This document shows, piece after piece, positions 8,476-20,449 of a DNA stretch of 64,000 nucleotides. How positions within the stretch are numbered: position 1 is the first letter of the stretch; each line of letters begins with the position of its first letter. The notes under the pieces are model-generated. The model was not told where the DNA came from. It ran no database searches and saw nothing but the letters and a program-made list of their open reading frames with translations. The DNA is from Macrosoma leucophasiata. Its lineage: Eukaryota; Arthropoda; Insecta; Lepidoptera; Hedylidae. The translations under genes were made by a program, and so were the position numbers. Location: the NCBI GenBank assembly GCA_036365455.1, contig JAWQUS010000030.1, forward strand, positions 6,138,001 to 6,202,000, written 5' to 3'.

Positions 8476-9378
8476 ATTTTATTTATTTTATTATAGTATT
8501 CAATACCATCGCGTTTTGGTCAGGTGGTAATGTAACGTATCGTCCCTTAGCATGTCCATGTATTATAATGCATTGCAAATCCCCTTACTAGACATACAAA
8601 AAAATCGATCGCAATTCGCACAGACCATTTGTAAACTCTCCTAAAAAAAGAGGAACAAAGCAATAAGTAGCATCATTCATAAAAAATATATACAACACTT
8701 TTCTTTTTAATTCTACCGTAGTAATTCTATAGTCAACCACAAAGAGCTTTGAGATCGTAGCTAAGGTGATTAAACTCTGTTTTAGAGTTCAGTCGGTTTT
8801 ATGCTTATTGGATTTAAGTATTGTCCTCGTTCTAAATTCACTATTTGCTCAAAACCTTTTAAGGGAAAGTAAATTGTAAATTGAACATAAACTTTCTTAA
8901 ATATATGCATTAGAATACCTGTATAACAGAGGTTTCCAAATGTTATTCAATTTTTATTATTTATATTTTCAATTTTAATTTACGCTTACGTAGACCCCGA
9001 CCCAGTCTCCCATGAACCCCAGGGGTCCACCTGGACCACTTTGGAAATGACTGCTGCATAACATAGCTTAAAGATCTCAGTTTAAAAACTGTACAAATTA
9101 GGTATATTGAACTACCTAAGTGAATAAAAAAATAAATACAGATTGCTTTTTTGAATAAGAATGTACATTGTAGAGCGGCAAGTAGATTATGGTAATCTAC
9201 GTGCGTGAGCTCCATCACATTGAGCTCTACCACCTGTTAATATTTTCCTATATTTTATCCTCCAACACCTTTCTGTCCAAGTCTATTTCACTATGACGCG
9301 TGTTTTATGTCAAGTCAACACATTGCTATACCTACTTATTTCGCGGTTATCTATTATTGTATATCAATTTTATGTTAG
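8476..9378. other. No feature recognised
   Basis: A+T-rich sequence without a credible gene; only short chance frames. Confidence 0.5.
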
Positions 9379-9519
9379 TAAGCCTGGGGTGCACCGAGAT
9401 ATTAGTTAAAGTTGTAACAATTCACACCCTTCTCTAACTTAAACAGATTTCATTAAGTTAGAGAAGGATGTGAAATGTTACAATAACTTTAAAAAACATC
9501 TTGGTGCAACCCAGGCTTA
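9379..9519. mobile_element. Foldback MITE
   Basis: Terminal inverted repeats TAAGCCTGGGGTGCACC and the near complement of GGTGCAACCCAGGCTTA at the ends, with further inverted symmetry inside (TCTAACTT..AAGTTAGAG), so the whole ~141 bp can fold on itself. No clear TSD. Confidence 0.75.
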
Positions 9520-9768
9520 GTATAATTAGAATCTCATTCAGCTTCTTCAAAACTAGTTTCTTACAATGTTTAAAACTTCCACGTAAACCTGATAGCATCT
9601 GATGGTGAAAGTCACTGGAAGTCACAAAGTCAGTGACGATCACATTGGGACTTGTTTTAGACCTGAAATTCGCATGACCTGTGCATGATTTAAAAAAAAT
9701 ACACAATTTACAGTGATGCTAGGAAAAAACAATGGCGTCATTGTATGCGTTGCTATTGAGTAGATATA

Positions 9769-10157
9769 CTGGGTTATTTGTAATTATCGCATAATCTCTT
9801 GCAGGCAGCCTCTCTACATCAATCCCAACAACATTTGCACTACAACTTTTTAAAATTCATAGTTATCAAAATTTAAATTTTCCAATTCCACACTTTTTTT
9901 TGCCTCTAAACTGGCATTTACTCTTAGCGTAGATATACCCCGCACCTTTGCCTAGGCAAAATATCGCCACGTGCAGCGGGGAGCGGGGTTGCGGGGAGAC
10001 GCAGCGGCAGCTATGCTCTTTTGAACTTCTGAAATCATTTATTGTTTTTTTTTGGGGTATTTATCAAGGTTTGTAAAAAATCGTAGAACAAATGTTGTTG
10101 GGATTGATCAAAAGAGGCTGCCTGCAGGAGATTATGCGCTAAATTAAATTAACCCTG
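9769..10157. mobile_element. Tc1/mariner-like MITE, ~389 bp
   Basis: The ends CTGGGTT..AACCCTG sit between TA dinucleotides (9767-9768, 10158-10159). Sub-terminal inverted repeats are strong, including GCATAATCTCYTGCAGGCAG and ATCAATCCCAACAACATTTG in opposite orientations at the two ends. The core is unusually G+C-rich (9940-10015). No transposase is present. Confidence 0.75.
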
Positions 10158-10161
10158 TATA

Positions 10162-10805
10162 ATGGTATGATTCGGTATCAGAAATTAAAAGGCTGTGTGC
10201 TTCCATCCAATTGAAACAACGCAACCTGGGTGTCGACCGTTTAACTCGAATGCTTTTGTGATGCTTTCGTGACGCTTTCGATTATAGCGTCGTCTTGTCA
10301 GTTTCATACCTCGTTATCACATATCCTCGTTACATTTATCTGCGAATAAAAACACTTCCAGGGAATAGTTTGGCGGTACGAAACAGACAAGATGATTTCC
10401 TAATCGAAAACTAAACGATAGCGTTAGTGAGGCGGTCAGTCCTCTGTACTCTATTTATTTTTGTAACAAATGTTTGTCATCTGCATTATCTTTATGATAA
10501 ATAGAAAATCATGCCACAATCTATTTAATCCTTACTTTGACATCGTTATCAGGATCCTTTGCAAACATTAGTACCACGAAAATCCATCAACGACTGGCGC
10601 CGATACATCGCCTATCTCTAAATAACTCGGCTTACTACAGCCAAGATATTAATTTTAATACAATAATGCTTCATTTACAGAGTAAAAAGTATGCTATATA
10701 TCAAACATGTTGGTTCGATGTAATGTAAATTTATAATTTATTTATAATCGAAAGCATTACAGTTGGCGGTCGGCCCCCAGAACGAACATTACTGATTTGT
10801 GCGTG
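10162..10805. other. No feature recognised
   Basis: No repeat or gene seen; the short frame at 10537-10728 has no recognisable motif. Confidence 0.45.
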
Positions 10806-10810
10806 TGTAG

Positions 10811-10970
10811 TGGCACCATCGCATTACCTAATCTACTTGCCGTTAAATGGTAGTGTTCAGCACTAACGTGTTAGTATCAGGTGGTAATGTACGGTCCTAT
10901 AATTTCCGTAACAGAGGTAGAACACCTTAAACCTCAGGAGTGGCAACGCATCTACCTTGAAATCTCTAGT
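10811..10970 (+). repeat. Family A repeat, partial
   Basis: Contains the family A blocks GCATTACCTAATCTACTTGCC, AATGGTAGTGTTCAGCAC and CAGGAGTGGCAACGCATCT. Both ends are missing. Confidence 0.8.
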
Positions 10971-11269
10971 TTCATGTACTTAGTGTACTCTGTACCTGTA
11001 CCTCTCTTGTGTATTACCTCTTGTCCTACGTTCCTTTTGGTAATAAACCATGTTCAACATCATTCACTAAACATCTACTCGATTTTAATTCGCCATTGTT
11101 TACCTGTTCTGACGTAGAAATGTGTTGATGCGTATGCGTACTGACGCGAGCACGTACGCAACCGAATCTTCCTAGAATCAAGTATCGCTTTGTTTTCAGA
11201 TGCGGATCGGATATTGATTGATTTATTGTTCTTACCCACCAAGAAATATTCTACATTGATTTTAGGAAA

Positions 11270-11362
11270 AAGATTCGGGTCTGTAGAGCGTTAGCTTTTT
11301 CGCACGTTTGTCGAGTATTTTGATCAAATTTTGACCAATACCGCACTATTAGTACTTACGTT
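11270..11362 (+). repeat. Family G repeat, partial
   Basis: Begins TTCGGGTCTGTAGAGCGTTA and continues to GATCAAATTTTGACCAATAC; shared with 23138-23285 and, inverted, 62030-62222. Confidence 0.65.
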
Positions 11363-11385
11363 AACAGTGTGCAATGTAGATAACG

Positions 11386-11515
11386 TAATTTCTCACAACC
11401 CCAAGGTTGACTGTTAGAGAATGCCTAACAGTCAACCTTGGGGACATTAATTGGGGAAGAGTGACATTAAGTCCGCCATATGTATAAATTACATAGAAGT
11501 GTAAATAAATAAATA
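11386..11515 (+). mobile_element. LINE Y 3' end with internal inverted duplication
   Basis: Shares AAGGTTGACTG.TAGAGAATGC and CATTAAGTCCGCCATATGTA plus an (AAAT)n tail with the other LINE Y ends (34.6, 43.2, 48.9 kb). Here a perfect hairpin interrupts it: arms 11399-11417 and 11425-11443 (19 nt) with spacer AGAATGC. The second arm has replaced the usual sequence between GAATGCCT and CATTAAG. Confidence 0.8.
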
Positions 11516-12140
11516 AACAACGCTCTACGATGTAAATACCTTTTTGGTATCGGTTGTTTTATAACTTTTACATTTGAATATGTGTTTAAAAACGGTTTCA
11601 GGACTTTTTTGAATATCGTTCCGGATTGAATATTGTACGTACGAGTAGGTATTTTCACGAGTATAAGGTACCTATCTCTATTTCTCACCATTTTCAACTT
11701 GTGAACAAGACTAATACCTACCTAGTTTTAAGGAATTTTTAACGGTGTTCAAGTATTGTTATATTTATTTTAAACTGTAACAAACTGAAATCTCCTTTTA
11801 TTATTATCAATATGATATTGATTTATCTATTTTGTTTATAACGCAAAAGATTTTTTTTGTAACATTCTATTTTTGATCATGTTAAGTGATCGAAGGTTGC
11901 AATGCATTTTTTCCCGCTGAGAACCCAATTTAAAGAAATAATAACAACAACAGGTATTCCTCATTACAGGTAACAGCTTATTAATTCAAGCACTAAGTAT
12001 TAACTTTCGCTACAACTAGTCTAGTCTAGGTTACAAGATAGCGAACATCCGGTGCATAAAGAAAAAACCTGCCTAGGTGCATTAGAAATGAAGAGATGGA
12101 AATAACCATCATTGATACTGTTTTTTGTGTATGTGTGCTT
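11516..12140. other. No feature recognised
   Basis: A+T-rich; no gene or shared repeat seen. Confidence 0.45.
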
Positions 12141-12386
12141 TTATGTTATGGAAGTGGCTAACAAGCATGCAGCTCACATCGATGTTAAGTGATGACTGCA
12201 GCCTATAGACACCCACACAAAGACCAAGGGCAAAATGCAGATGCGTTACCACTCCTGAGGCCTAAGGTGTTATGCCCCTGCGCCGGAAATTACAGGGCCG
12301 TACATTACCACCTGACCGGAACACGATAGTGCTGAACACTGAACACTATCCTTTAGCGGCAAGTATAGAAGGTAATGCGGTGGTGG
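12141..12386 (-). repeat. Family A repeat
   Basis: Near-full copy lacking the 5' ~50 bp; contains AAGTGATGACTGCAGCCTAT and ACCTGACCGGAACACGATAG. A+T-rich simple sequence (12385-12440) replaces the missing 5' end. Confidence 0.88.
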
Positions 12387-12463
12387 TAAAATATGTATAT
12401 GGGTATGGGTAAAATACATATATATGGGTGCTATACTAAACCCATGTTCAAACAAATTTTGCC

Positions 12464-12525
12464 ACTGGTAGAGCTCCAGTGATTGAGATATATAGGCAGT
12501 ATCACATTACCTATACAATTTATGA
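12464..12525 (+). repeat. Family A repeat, 5' fragment
   Basis: ACTGGTAGAGCTCCAGTGA followed by the diverged CACATTACCTATAC block, in the orientation opposite to its neighbour at 12141-12386. Confidence 0.65.
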
Positions 12526-12650
12526 TAATGCTCTCTCTGCGTCGCAGTCAGCATAAAGCCATGCATTAAATAGAAATAGATTAACATTTTATTATTAGCA
12601 CTGAATGGACTATTATTCGTCATATAATAACTTTTTTTTATTCATACACC

Positions 12651-12778
12651 AGTTACGTTTCGATCCAATAGAACCAAAGATATACCGTTATCTCTCATCG
12701 CTTCGATCCGGGAATCGAACTCAGGACCCCAGCGTAGTAGATAGTAGTAATCTGCCTGCATTAGACTACTAACTAGTA
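12651..12778 (-). mobile_element. Degenerate SINE-1 copy
   Basis: On the minus strand: an A-box-like region, B box GAGTTCGATTCCCGG, then GAGATAACGGTATATC and TTGGTTCTATTGG as in SINE-1, but most of the body is deleted before a terminal AAACGTAAC. Confidence 0.7.
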
Positions 12779-12855
12779 CCACAGTCTAAAGAAAACGAAC
12801 GTGTTAATACTGTGCTAGTACTGACGCAGTTAACTCTGAACGAAGTACACAATGG

Positions 12856-13068
12856 CACAGTACAAATATCAACAGTATGGAAACTACGAACAAAAAGTTC
12901 GAAACGGCACACATACACAAACACGCGCATCGGCGCTCGAGTAGCGTGCGTCTCACTACTGCAGCACCGCGAGAACCGCTTAGAGGCCTCGTCGATGCGC
13001 ATATTTGTGTGAGTGTGCCGTTTCAACGTTTTGTACGTAGTTTCCGTACTGTTTATATTTATACTGTG
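12856..13068. mobile_element. Foldback MITE family F1
   Basis: Terminal inverted repeats CACAGTACAAATATCAACAG and the near complement at 13049-13068, with inverted symmetry continuing inward (GAAACGGCACAC / GTGTGCCGTTTC). Flanked by a 7-bp TSD ACAATGG (12849-12855, 13069-13075). A second copy lies inside another MITE at 61486-61686. Confidence 0.85.
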
Positions 13069-13230
13069 ACAATGGGCCATGTGACAACGTGTCGTGGTTG
13101 TAATGCGAGCCGTTATAGATGACCGGTATGATAGGATCACCGCAAACAATCCCGTGCATGGCCATTTGCAGGTGTTGCGTAATCTATTATCTATTTACCC
13201 ACGGAATAGATCTATTCCGTGTATTTTTGA

Positions 13231-13512
13231 TTGGTGGTAGAGTTCCAGTGGCGGAGCTCGCGGGCGTAGGCACCACCGCATTACCTAATATACTTGCCGC
13301 TAAATGGTAGTGTTCAGCACTATCGTGTTCCGGTCAGGTGGTAATGTACGGCCCTGTAATTTCCGGCACAGAGGCATAACACCTGAGACCTCAGGAGTGC
13401 AAACGCATCTGCATTTTGACCTCTGGTCTTTGAGTAGGTGTCTATAGGCTGCAATCATCACTTAACATCAAGGTGAACTGCACGCGTGCTTGTCGCTTTC
13501 GTTACAAAAAAA
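13231..13512 (+). repeat. Family A repeat, nearly complete
   Basis: Runs from TGGTGGTAGAGTTCCAGTGG through TCATCACTTAACATCAAGG to a GCTTGTCGC..TTAC end followed by A9. The A-run supports retroposition in this orientation. A perfect 22-bp palindrome (CACGGAATAG and complement, 13199-13220) sits just upstream. Confidence 0.9.
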
Positions 13513-13589
13513 AAACAGATTGTAGGTATAATGTACATTAATGTAACATAATTTTCGTTAAATTAAAATAATGAGAAGAAAAATTTGAC

Positions 13590-13935
13590 TTCGGGCAGGG
13601 ATCGGACCTGAATGGCGTCGCCCGAATGGAGAGCTCTCGGGCTGGCTGGCGTGCTGGTGTTCCGCACGCCACTAGTGTTGGTTGGAGCCGAAAGGCTCCG
13701 TGGAGGGCTCGGCAACGAGCAACGAAGGTGGGGTCGCAGTGTGTGCGATAGCGGACGAGTCGGAACACCCAGGGATTTAGGTAGTCGGGTGTTTTCCCCG
13801 GAGTCCCACATAACCCACCCCATTCCCCAAGAGTGGGTATGCGTGGCGCATTTTCCCCTGTTAAAAAAAGGGATCGAACTTGCGACTGAAGGATAACCAG
13901 TCCAACCGCTTTACCACTAAGTTACCGAAGTGTAG
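13590..13935 (-). mobile_element. tRNA-derived SINE (family SINE-c)
   Basis: The minus strand starts with a tRNA-like head: A box CTTAGTGGTAAAGCGG, then CAGTCGCAAGTTCGATCCC as B box, followed by A/T-rich sequence and a body with CCCACTCTTGGGGAATGGGG and TATGTGGGACTCCGGGG. The body continues G+C-rich to about 13590. Related sequence lies at 24930-25065. It is not a working tRNA gene because the acceptor stem is absent. Confidence 0.7.
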
Positions 13936-13974
13936 AGAGGAAGACCAATTTTTAGTTCTAATGCAATATACATT

Positions 13975-14205
13975 GTATGTATGTATGTATCTTCACGCCA
14001 GGTCCCTAACGGGGTAGGCAGAGAGTGTGGAGCGCCAGATATCCCGGTCCTGACACACCTCCCGTGCCTCATCTACCTTCATCATTCTCTTCATACATGC
14101 ACGCCGATTCCTAAGACTCTTGACCCCAGCTTCAGACAAAACTCAACCTATTTGGTCGTAGTATGCCAGTCTTGGTCTTCCTGGGTCTCTGCAACCATCC
14201 ACCTT
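13975..14205 (-). mobile_element. LINE X 3' end, 5'-truncated
   Basis: The low-coordinate end is the (GTAT)n tail (ATAC repeats on the coding strand), then TCTTCACGCCAGGTCCCTAA. The minus strand encodes the same C-terminal residues as 35793-36655, with decay. Ends abruptly at about 14205. Confidence 0.85.
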
Positions 14206-14904
14206 ATTTTATTTATTATACCCATGTATAATATACATTGTGTCCGAGTTAATAATACACGTATTGGCAATCGAAGAATGTAAAAGTGACCGGAATTGTT
14301 TCCATGGACTCATGATACGCACCGACGCGTCTGTTTGTATTTTCACTTTGCAAGGTATAATGTATTTAAACATTTAAGTACGCGGTATTTGTTGATGAAA
14401 AGCCTTATGGAGAAATCGAATAGGTACCTACATTAACTATTACATGGTTGCAGAAAACAAAAGTAATAATACTTAATTTATCTATCCAAATAAGTATTTT
14501 AACGTGATAAGGTAAAAACAGTACCTATTTCATGATATGTTCTTAGGTTTTCGCGAGCTACACTCATTGAAATAAAACTATTTTTACGAATTTATCTCGC
14601 GTATATTAAACTAAAATAATTTTTAAAATCAACCCGACGTTTCGGTCGCTTTTCAGCTTCCGTGGTCCCGGGCAGACAAAGGTGACATTTGTCTGACAGA
14701 AGTTTAAAAAAATTATATGTAGCTACCTCCATCGATTTCGTAAACGCCTTGCGTAGCGTTCAGGATTAACACAATAATTACTTATGGTATCTTGAGGTCT
14801 TGCAGACTACCTACCTCACCAACCTAGTACCTATTTCATTTTATTAGGATTAATATAAGGAAGGAATAATACTCCAAAAAATTATACGGATGTTATATAC
14901 CATA
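14206..14904. other. No feature recognised
   Basis: A+T-rich; no credible gene. A short block near 14635-14710 is G+C-richer but unassigned. Confidence 0.45.
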
Positions 14905-15180
14905 TATACCATCGACGCCATTGTACGAGTACGTATCCCGGTTGCACTGGTCGACAAAGGTAGAGGACGTTGTTGACTATGTCCAAAAGAAGACGAACTT
15001 CACTTTAAGAGTCGAGCGCTTGGAGTCCCGCCGCAAAGTGAATTTTAATTCATTTCTGGTAAGAGTTCCAAGTCACCATCTGCCGACGTTTCTCAAGGAG
15101 GAGTTCTGGCCGCAGGGAGTCGTGTTCCGTAGATTCCGTGGACAACTGTCTGCAGAGTTCACGTCGCCGATAAATCTTTA
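14905..15180 (+). pseudogene. LINE ORF1 C-terminal fragment
   Basis: An open stretch of about 85 codons reads LYEYVSRLHWSTKVEDVVDY, then TNFTLRVERLESRRKVNFNS, FLVRVPSHHLPTF and FWPQGVVFRRFRG. I recognise this as a recurrent C-terminal module in gag-like ORF1 proteins of lepidopteran LINEs (it often follows a PHD-type finger, absent here); the binding function of that module is not established. Residues after SAEFTSP (to 15271 in the same frame) are A+T-coded and probably not original. There is no RT or zinc knuckle nearby, so it is an isolated retroposon relic rather than a host gene, though domestication cannot be excluded from sequence alone. Confidence 0.6.
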
Positions 15181-16554
15181 CGTGATAAATAGTCTAGTGT
15201 TAAATTACATTTTTATATATATGTTAGTGTATAAGGGATGTATTTATATGGGCATCTGTTGTCCGAGTTAAATAAAAAAAATATTATAATATACATAGTG
15301 TGTAATAGGTATAATATAATGTATTTTAATACAACAACGTTTTTTTGTAGTAGGTATACACGAATGATAAGGTTATTTAATAGAATAGAAAATATTTTTA
15401 TTTCGAATAGATCTTTACAGATACTTTCAAAACGTCAAGAAATATATAAAATACCTAGAGTGAATAACCATTACATATTATTATAGTAAAAGCAAAATCA
15501 CATATTAATAGTAAATTAAAAATTAGAATTTAAGCGACTTAGTTAAAACATAGTAATCACAAAATTTTTAAATTCCTTCAATGGTGATAAATGAAGAAAA
15601 AGAAAAACTTATTCGTCAAGATCAAAGTTATTCACTTAGCAGAGTTCCAAGTGCAGTCACTACTGAGAAGAACTCCGCTACCCAACAAACTCAGTAAGAG
15701 CTCTTTTAAATGAGAGCTTAAATCTAGTACAAATTATCGTGAAAAATCAAATAATGTGAACGTCCATAGCATAGATGCAAATTAACTGCTATCTACTAAA
15801 TGTGATGTAGCTGCTGCAAACCAGAACAGACCAGTCCCCACCAACAGCACCCGTTCACGAGTATGACGCATGTGACAGCCATTGCCCTCCTCGACCATTT
15901 TAGAGGGAAGCTTGCGGGTTGCTCAACCCGCCACACGACGCCGCCAAAGGCAAAGACATTAAAGCGTGCATGACTATAATATATAACACACTGACCTACT
16001 ACCTACTCTATGAAGTCTTTAGTCGTGTCTATTTCATTCGCAGTTCCCTATTATACTATTAAGTGTTTGTTGCAAAAAAAACAAGTTTCATTGTTTTAAT
16101 TCACGATGTTAGGATATAATCTACAAGCGCTTAATCGTTATTAAAGTGGCAAAAACATCGACAAAAAATCGACATGAAGAAAATATCACTTTATGTTATT
16201 ACTACTACGAGCGTAATGTCACGTATTGTTTCAAACAACAAAGTATAAAAATGAATCAACTTAAACTAAAATTAACATGTTTGTGTTTAACTTATGCATA
16301 ACAAAACGTAATGTTATGCGTAAAACTGATCGCTTTTATAATATTTATAGTAATTGGATTGGTAAAGTTTTAGCATTACACTTATTAGTCATGAGCGATA
16401 TGACATAACACATCAATAGACATGACGTAGAAATTTTAAATATTTCCAAAATTAAAAAATTGAAGCCTTTTCAACGTCTATATACAGAATTTCCGAAGAA
16501 AGACGTTAACTGCTAGATGTAGGTATCAAACCTCATAGAATGTTCAACAAAAAG
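15181..16554. other. No feature recognised
   Basis: A+T-rich non-coding DNA; a G+C-richer patch at 15800-15960 matches nothing else in the window. Confidence 0.45.
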
Positions 16555-16830
16555 GTCATTTAGCGCTTGATCGCGGCTTTTACTATCTCGCAGGGCGCCA
16601 GTCCACCTGACAGGGCGCCAGTCTATCTGGCAGGGCAACTGCCTACGCTTCATCCTCCGGTACGCAGTCGCCATCGCAACTCGAGAACTCTTCTGCTCCA
16701 ACCTGTCAGTTCTTCGGGCTCACATATCTTATGAAATTATACGTAATACTATACATTGTGTCAGTGTACAAGTGGCCAGAGGGTCACTGCCACTAGAATT
16801 TCATTATTCGGTTCTCATGCGGATTTCCTC
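16555..16830 (-). mobile_element. LINE Z fragment, rearranged
   Basis: Shares GCCTACGCTTCATCCTCCGG, TACGCAGTCGCCATCGC and GGTTCTCATGCGGATTTCCTC with LINE Z at 39618-39940. An internal near-duplication (CAGGGCGCCAGTCYAYCTG twice, 16592-16631) is a local oddity. Confidence 0.65.
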
Positions 16831-16834
16831 ATTT

Positions 16835-17925
16835 ATGATTCCAGCATTAATGTGTGGGAAATTGCTGAGCTGAGTTTTCATCAATAAAGAGTTTACCAGA
16901 TCATTCATGCCTTAGCAGACTGTTATCAACCCCATAAATGCCTTTGACACAAGTGCTGATTTAAACATGTTGTTATAGGCACCTATAAACCTATTACATA
17001 TAACCCTTATAGCCTAAAGTCTCTCCACTCATCGAGTTTAATGATTTTCAATGTCAGGCTATACCTATTCACTGAATGTTATCAAATCGAATGAAGTGTA
17101 TTAAGTGACAAATCTCGAGCATTTATTATGGTAATCTTATCTGCTTTAACAGATGATTGAGGTCCCAAGTAGGTAGGTACATGTCATCAAATGAACGAAC
17201 GCGGTGCCTTTTGTTTGTATACTGATCACGAGACATTACAACATCAAATATTTGATTGAGAGTATCACTTAATACAACATATCAAACTATTCTGATATAT
17301 TTCAATACATTATTAACAAAATTGATACCTATCATTCTACTTTAAAGTTCAGTTTTGCGTGTACCACATTCAACTGGCTAACAAACTGTGTTGCAGTATG
17401 CACGGTTGCATAAAGTACTTACTTTCAATGTCACGCCGAAAGTGCCGTGTCATTGACATTTCCCATTCACTCGCTTGATATAATCGTAAAAGCTTTTAAA
17501 GCATGATGATAATTACTATTGTATATCATAGTGTTACGGTGAATCAAATACGAGCCTTTATTCTGTAATGAATATGGTTTTGACATTGCTTTGGATACAC
17601 GGTGGACATCTAAATAAAATGATCATGCCGTAATTGCGTTTATTTTGTCTTTATTTATTAACTTTTAGGGAATTAAATGGTGCAGATTAGTAGGCTTAAG
17701 AAAACGACGCCATTCATAGAAATTTGCATACCTACTGGAAGTCGGTGGGACAACTTTTATAATATTTGTGGTGTATATACTTACGCAATAAATAACTACA
17801 ATATAGGTAGGCTCTATTAGTGATTTATTGCGTATGTAAGTAAACGTAATAAAATTCGCCAAAAAATAATTTTAAAATCATATAATATTATATCTGCAGA
17901 CATACCTATAATGTACCGATGTTTT
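16835..17925. other. No feature recognised
   Basis: A+T-rich; no gene or repeat that I can support. Confidence 0.45.
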
Positions 17926-17930
17926 TTTTA

Positions 17931-18057
17931 ATGCAAATGAAAGTGGCAAACAAGCATGCAGTTAACATTGATGTTAAGTGATGACTGCAGTCTATAGACA
18001 CCCACACAATGACCAGAGGTCAAAATGCTGCTACGTCACTGGAGCTCTACCACCAGT
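17931..18057 (-). repeat. Family A repeat, internally deleted
   Basis: The 3' block (GTGGCAAACAAGCATGCAG to CAAAATGC) is joined directly to the 5' terminal GTCACTGGAGCTCTACCACC; the ~140-bp middle is missing. Confidence 0.85.
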
Positions 18058-18790
18058 AAATGTGATAGTTAACTGAAAATATTCAATTCTTATAACCCGA
18101 TCACGTGAATTTCATAGTAATTAATTACCAAGGACGATTATTCCAAAAACTAAACAAACAAATGCTTACCATAATTTACATAAAGAATCAATCTTTTAAG
18201 AATCTTTTTATAAATACTAATAACTGTTACACATTTATGAGTATTTATAAAAAGATCTTACTTGCAATCGTATGAGTTGCGAGCCGGCCATGACAGAATA
18301 GTATTCTTAGAGAGGATATAGATGGCGCTGCGGCAGTAATAAAGATTATATATTTAACAAGTACCACAGATTACAACAGTGCCTATAACATATTGCCATC
18401 GCATTCTTAGTAGGGACTGACATCTAATTGGATTAATACAAATATACAAATTTTGTCCCAAGCTGTGAGCGCAAATAATCGCAATAGCTTCACTAAAAAA
18501 AAATACAACATCTTTTAGAGATGAAGCCGAATCGATGGGGGGGTAGGCTTCTTGGGGATCAGCTTAGATATGTGAAGAGAGTTATGAATGGATGTAGAAA
18601 CGGTACAACAGGTAGGTATATAAGAATAAAGAAGTGTGGACTGGACTCGAAGACTTTTGATTATAATTATTACCTTTGCAATGCCTACTTAGATAATGGG
18701 CTACCAAAAGTTGAAACTTTTGCGAATCCTTTGTCTTCACAAATTCAGTTCCGAATCGATAGAATAAACTATAATAATATGTAAAGTACT
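18058..18790. other. Mostly unassigned; weak LINE-like patch
   Basis: No gene. The 87-codon frame at 18521-18781 begins with a short segment (GRLLGDQLRYVKRVMNGCR) that resembles a LINE C-terminal end, then becomes A+T-coded. Too weak to call. Confidence 0.3.
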
Positions 18791-18973
18791 TTTTTATGTT
18801 ATGAAGTGGCAAACAAGCATACAGTTTACATTGATGGTTAGTAATACTTGTAGCCATAAACATCTACATGAGACTGGAGGTTTCATGTAGATGCGTTGCC
18901 ACCTGTCTCTCCACCAGGTCTCCAGGTCTAAAGTATTATGCCTCTGTGCCGGAAATTACAGGACCGCACATTA
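18791..18973 (-). repeat. Family A repeat, partial
   Basis: 3' half of family A (AGTGGCAAACAAGCATACAG to GGAAATTACAGGACCG). Confidence 0.85.
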
Positions 18974-20448
18974 AACTTGGTTCAGTTGCGTAAAAGTAAG
19001 AAAAAAAGAGAACAGTAGTCTACATGATAATTTACAAAAATGATCTGACATTCAATAATTGAAATTGCTCCCATTGCAGTAACCGTAAGCAATTACCAAA
19101 CCAGTAATTATGGCTAGTTCTCTGTGCCGAACCTGTGTTTTGAACGTATCATAATAATGTTCTTGCAAAAAACTAAACATGTTCACGATGGATGAGACCA
19201 AAGATATTATAAGAAACAGACCGGTTTTACAGATTACCTTTGAAAGAATGATGGCAAGCTCCATACATTGATTTGTACAGAAGTTAAAAAAATGGTACAA
19301 GGTTAAACCGCTTTGGAATGTTATCCAGAGAACCTGAAGAACATTTGAAATGTTTGTTATATTTTTACCTCACCGGAATAAATATGGTGTTTCCTCAAAA
19401 CATTAGGAGCCCTCCATGCTAAAATCCAATTTAAAGCTTTTTATTCTGCAGAGGTAAACATCGGAAAATGTTGAATAGGATCACAAAATAATAACTCAAA
19501 GCTGTACCTTGTTCTGTATCCTTGTACCTTGTTTTTGTACAAATCATGCCCGTATCTTTTGTCTGTAGCGCTATTTTGTTGGCAGAGATATTGTGACAAA
19601 TAAAAAGACGCATTTTGGATTGTTCGGATTTAACACGAAAACTTAAAATACTTTGGCATTTTCAATGGTTTTTTTACTCATTAGGTATGCGCTCAGATAC
19701 AGTACTCGCAAAATTTAAATGTCACTGAGTAAAGTTGCCTGTATTAACTTTGCGCCAGCTTTTTAACTCGCGACAACCATCCAGATGAGAAAAGAAACGA
19801 GTTTCAAAGTTGGTCTGATGGAAGCGAACTACTGCAACATTTTCTGCCTCGCATATCCCTTCTATTACTGCGACTTGTAATTGACTTCACGGACGCATTT
19901 ATGTTTCGTGCGCACTGTACGGATGGATTTATATACCGTGTGGATAGAAGGATTCACCTGATTGTTTGTCAGTCGAAGGGAACGCTTTGCGTCAGTGCAT
20001 GTTGTCGGTCTATTTTTTATAATGTCTTTGGACGAGATGATCTTGCGTGATGGTATACCGTTGTGTTGCACGAAGAGCAATTTTGTTTCATGTTGTGATA
20101 GTGCAGACAGAGATGGTTTATATAAATATAACAGTTTAATATTCAAAGTAAAACAAAAGATTTGAAGGCACTGTAGTAACATTATTGTATATCCTCAGCA
20201 ATGACTGCGCAACATTTTCTTTATGTCTGTTTGTCATGTTTGTGACGTTCATCAGATTATTTTGATATTTTAGAAGAGTGATTGACAATCGTTGGTTATA
20301 TTGAGTAGAGTTTCTTTTCGAGATTTCTTGAAACAATTTCAATCAATCACCAATAAAAATAAAAACAACAAATGGTAGACAAAAGAAGAAAAATTCACTA
20401 CATTTTCCTATAAACCGATTTTACATTCATTCTATTGAAATTTGAACG
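18974..20448. other. No gene supported
   Basis: A+T-rich. The minus-strand frames at 19052-19300 and 19865-20182 show some hydrophobic or basic residues and splice-like dinucleotides, but no recognisable domain and no consistent exon chain. Confidence 0.4.
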
Positions 20449-20449
20449 T

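Noticed and set aside
15238..15486. Small ORF downstream of the ORF1 fragment
   Set aside because: Composition is that of A+T-rich non-coding DNA (Ile/Asn/Tyr-rich).
19052..19300. Exon of a membrane receptor on the minus strand
   Set aside because: Hydrophobic residues and AG/GT dinucleotides are suggestive, but there is no recognisable motif and the would-be introns are too short (about 35 nt).
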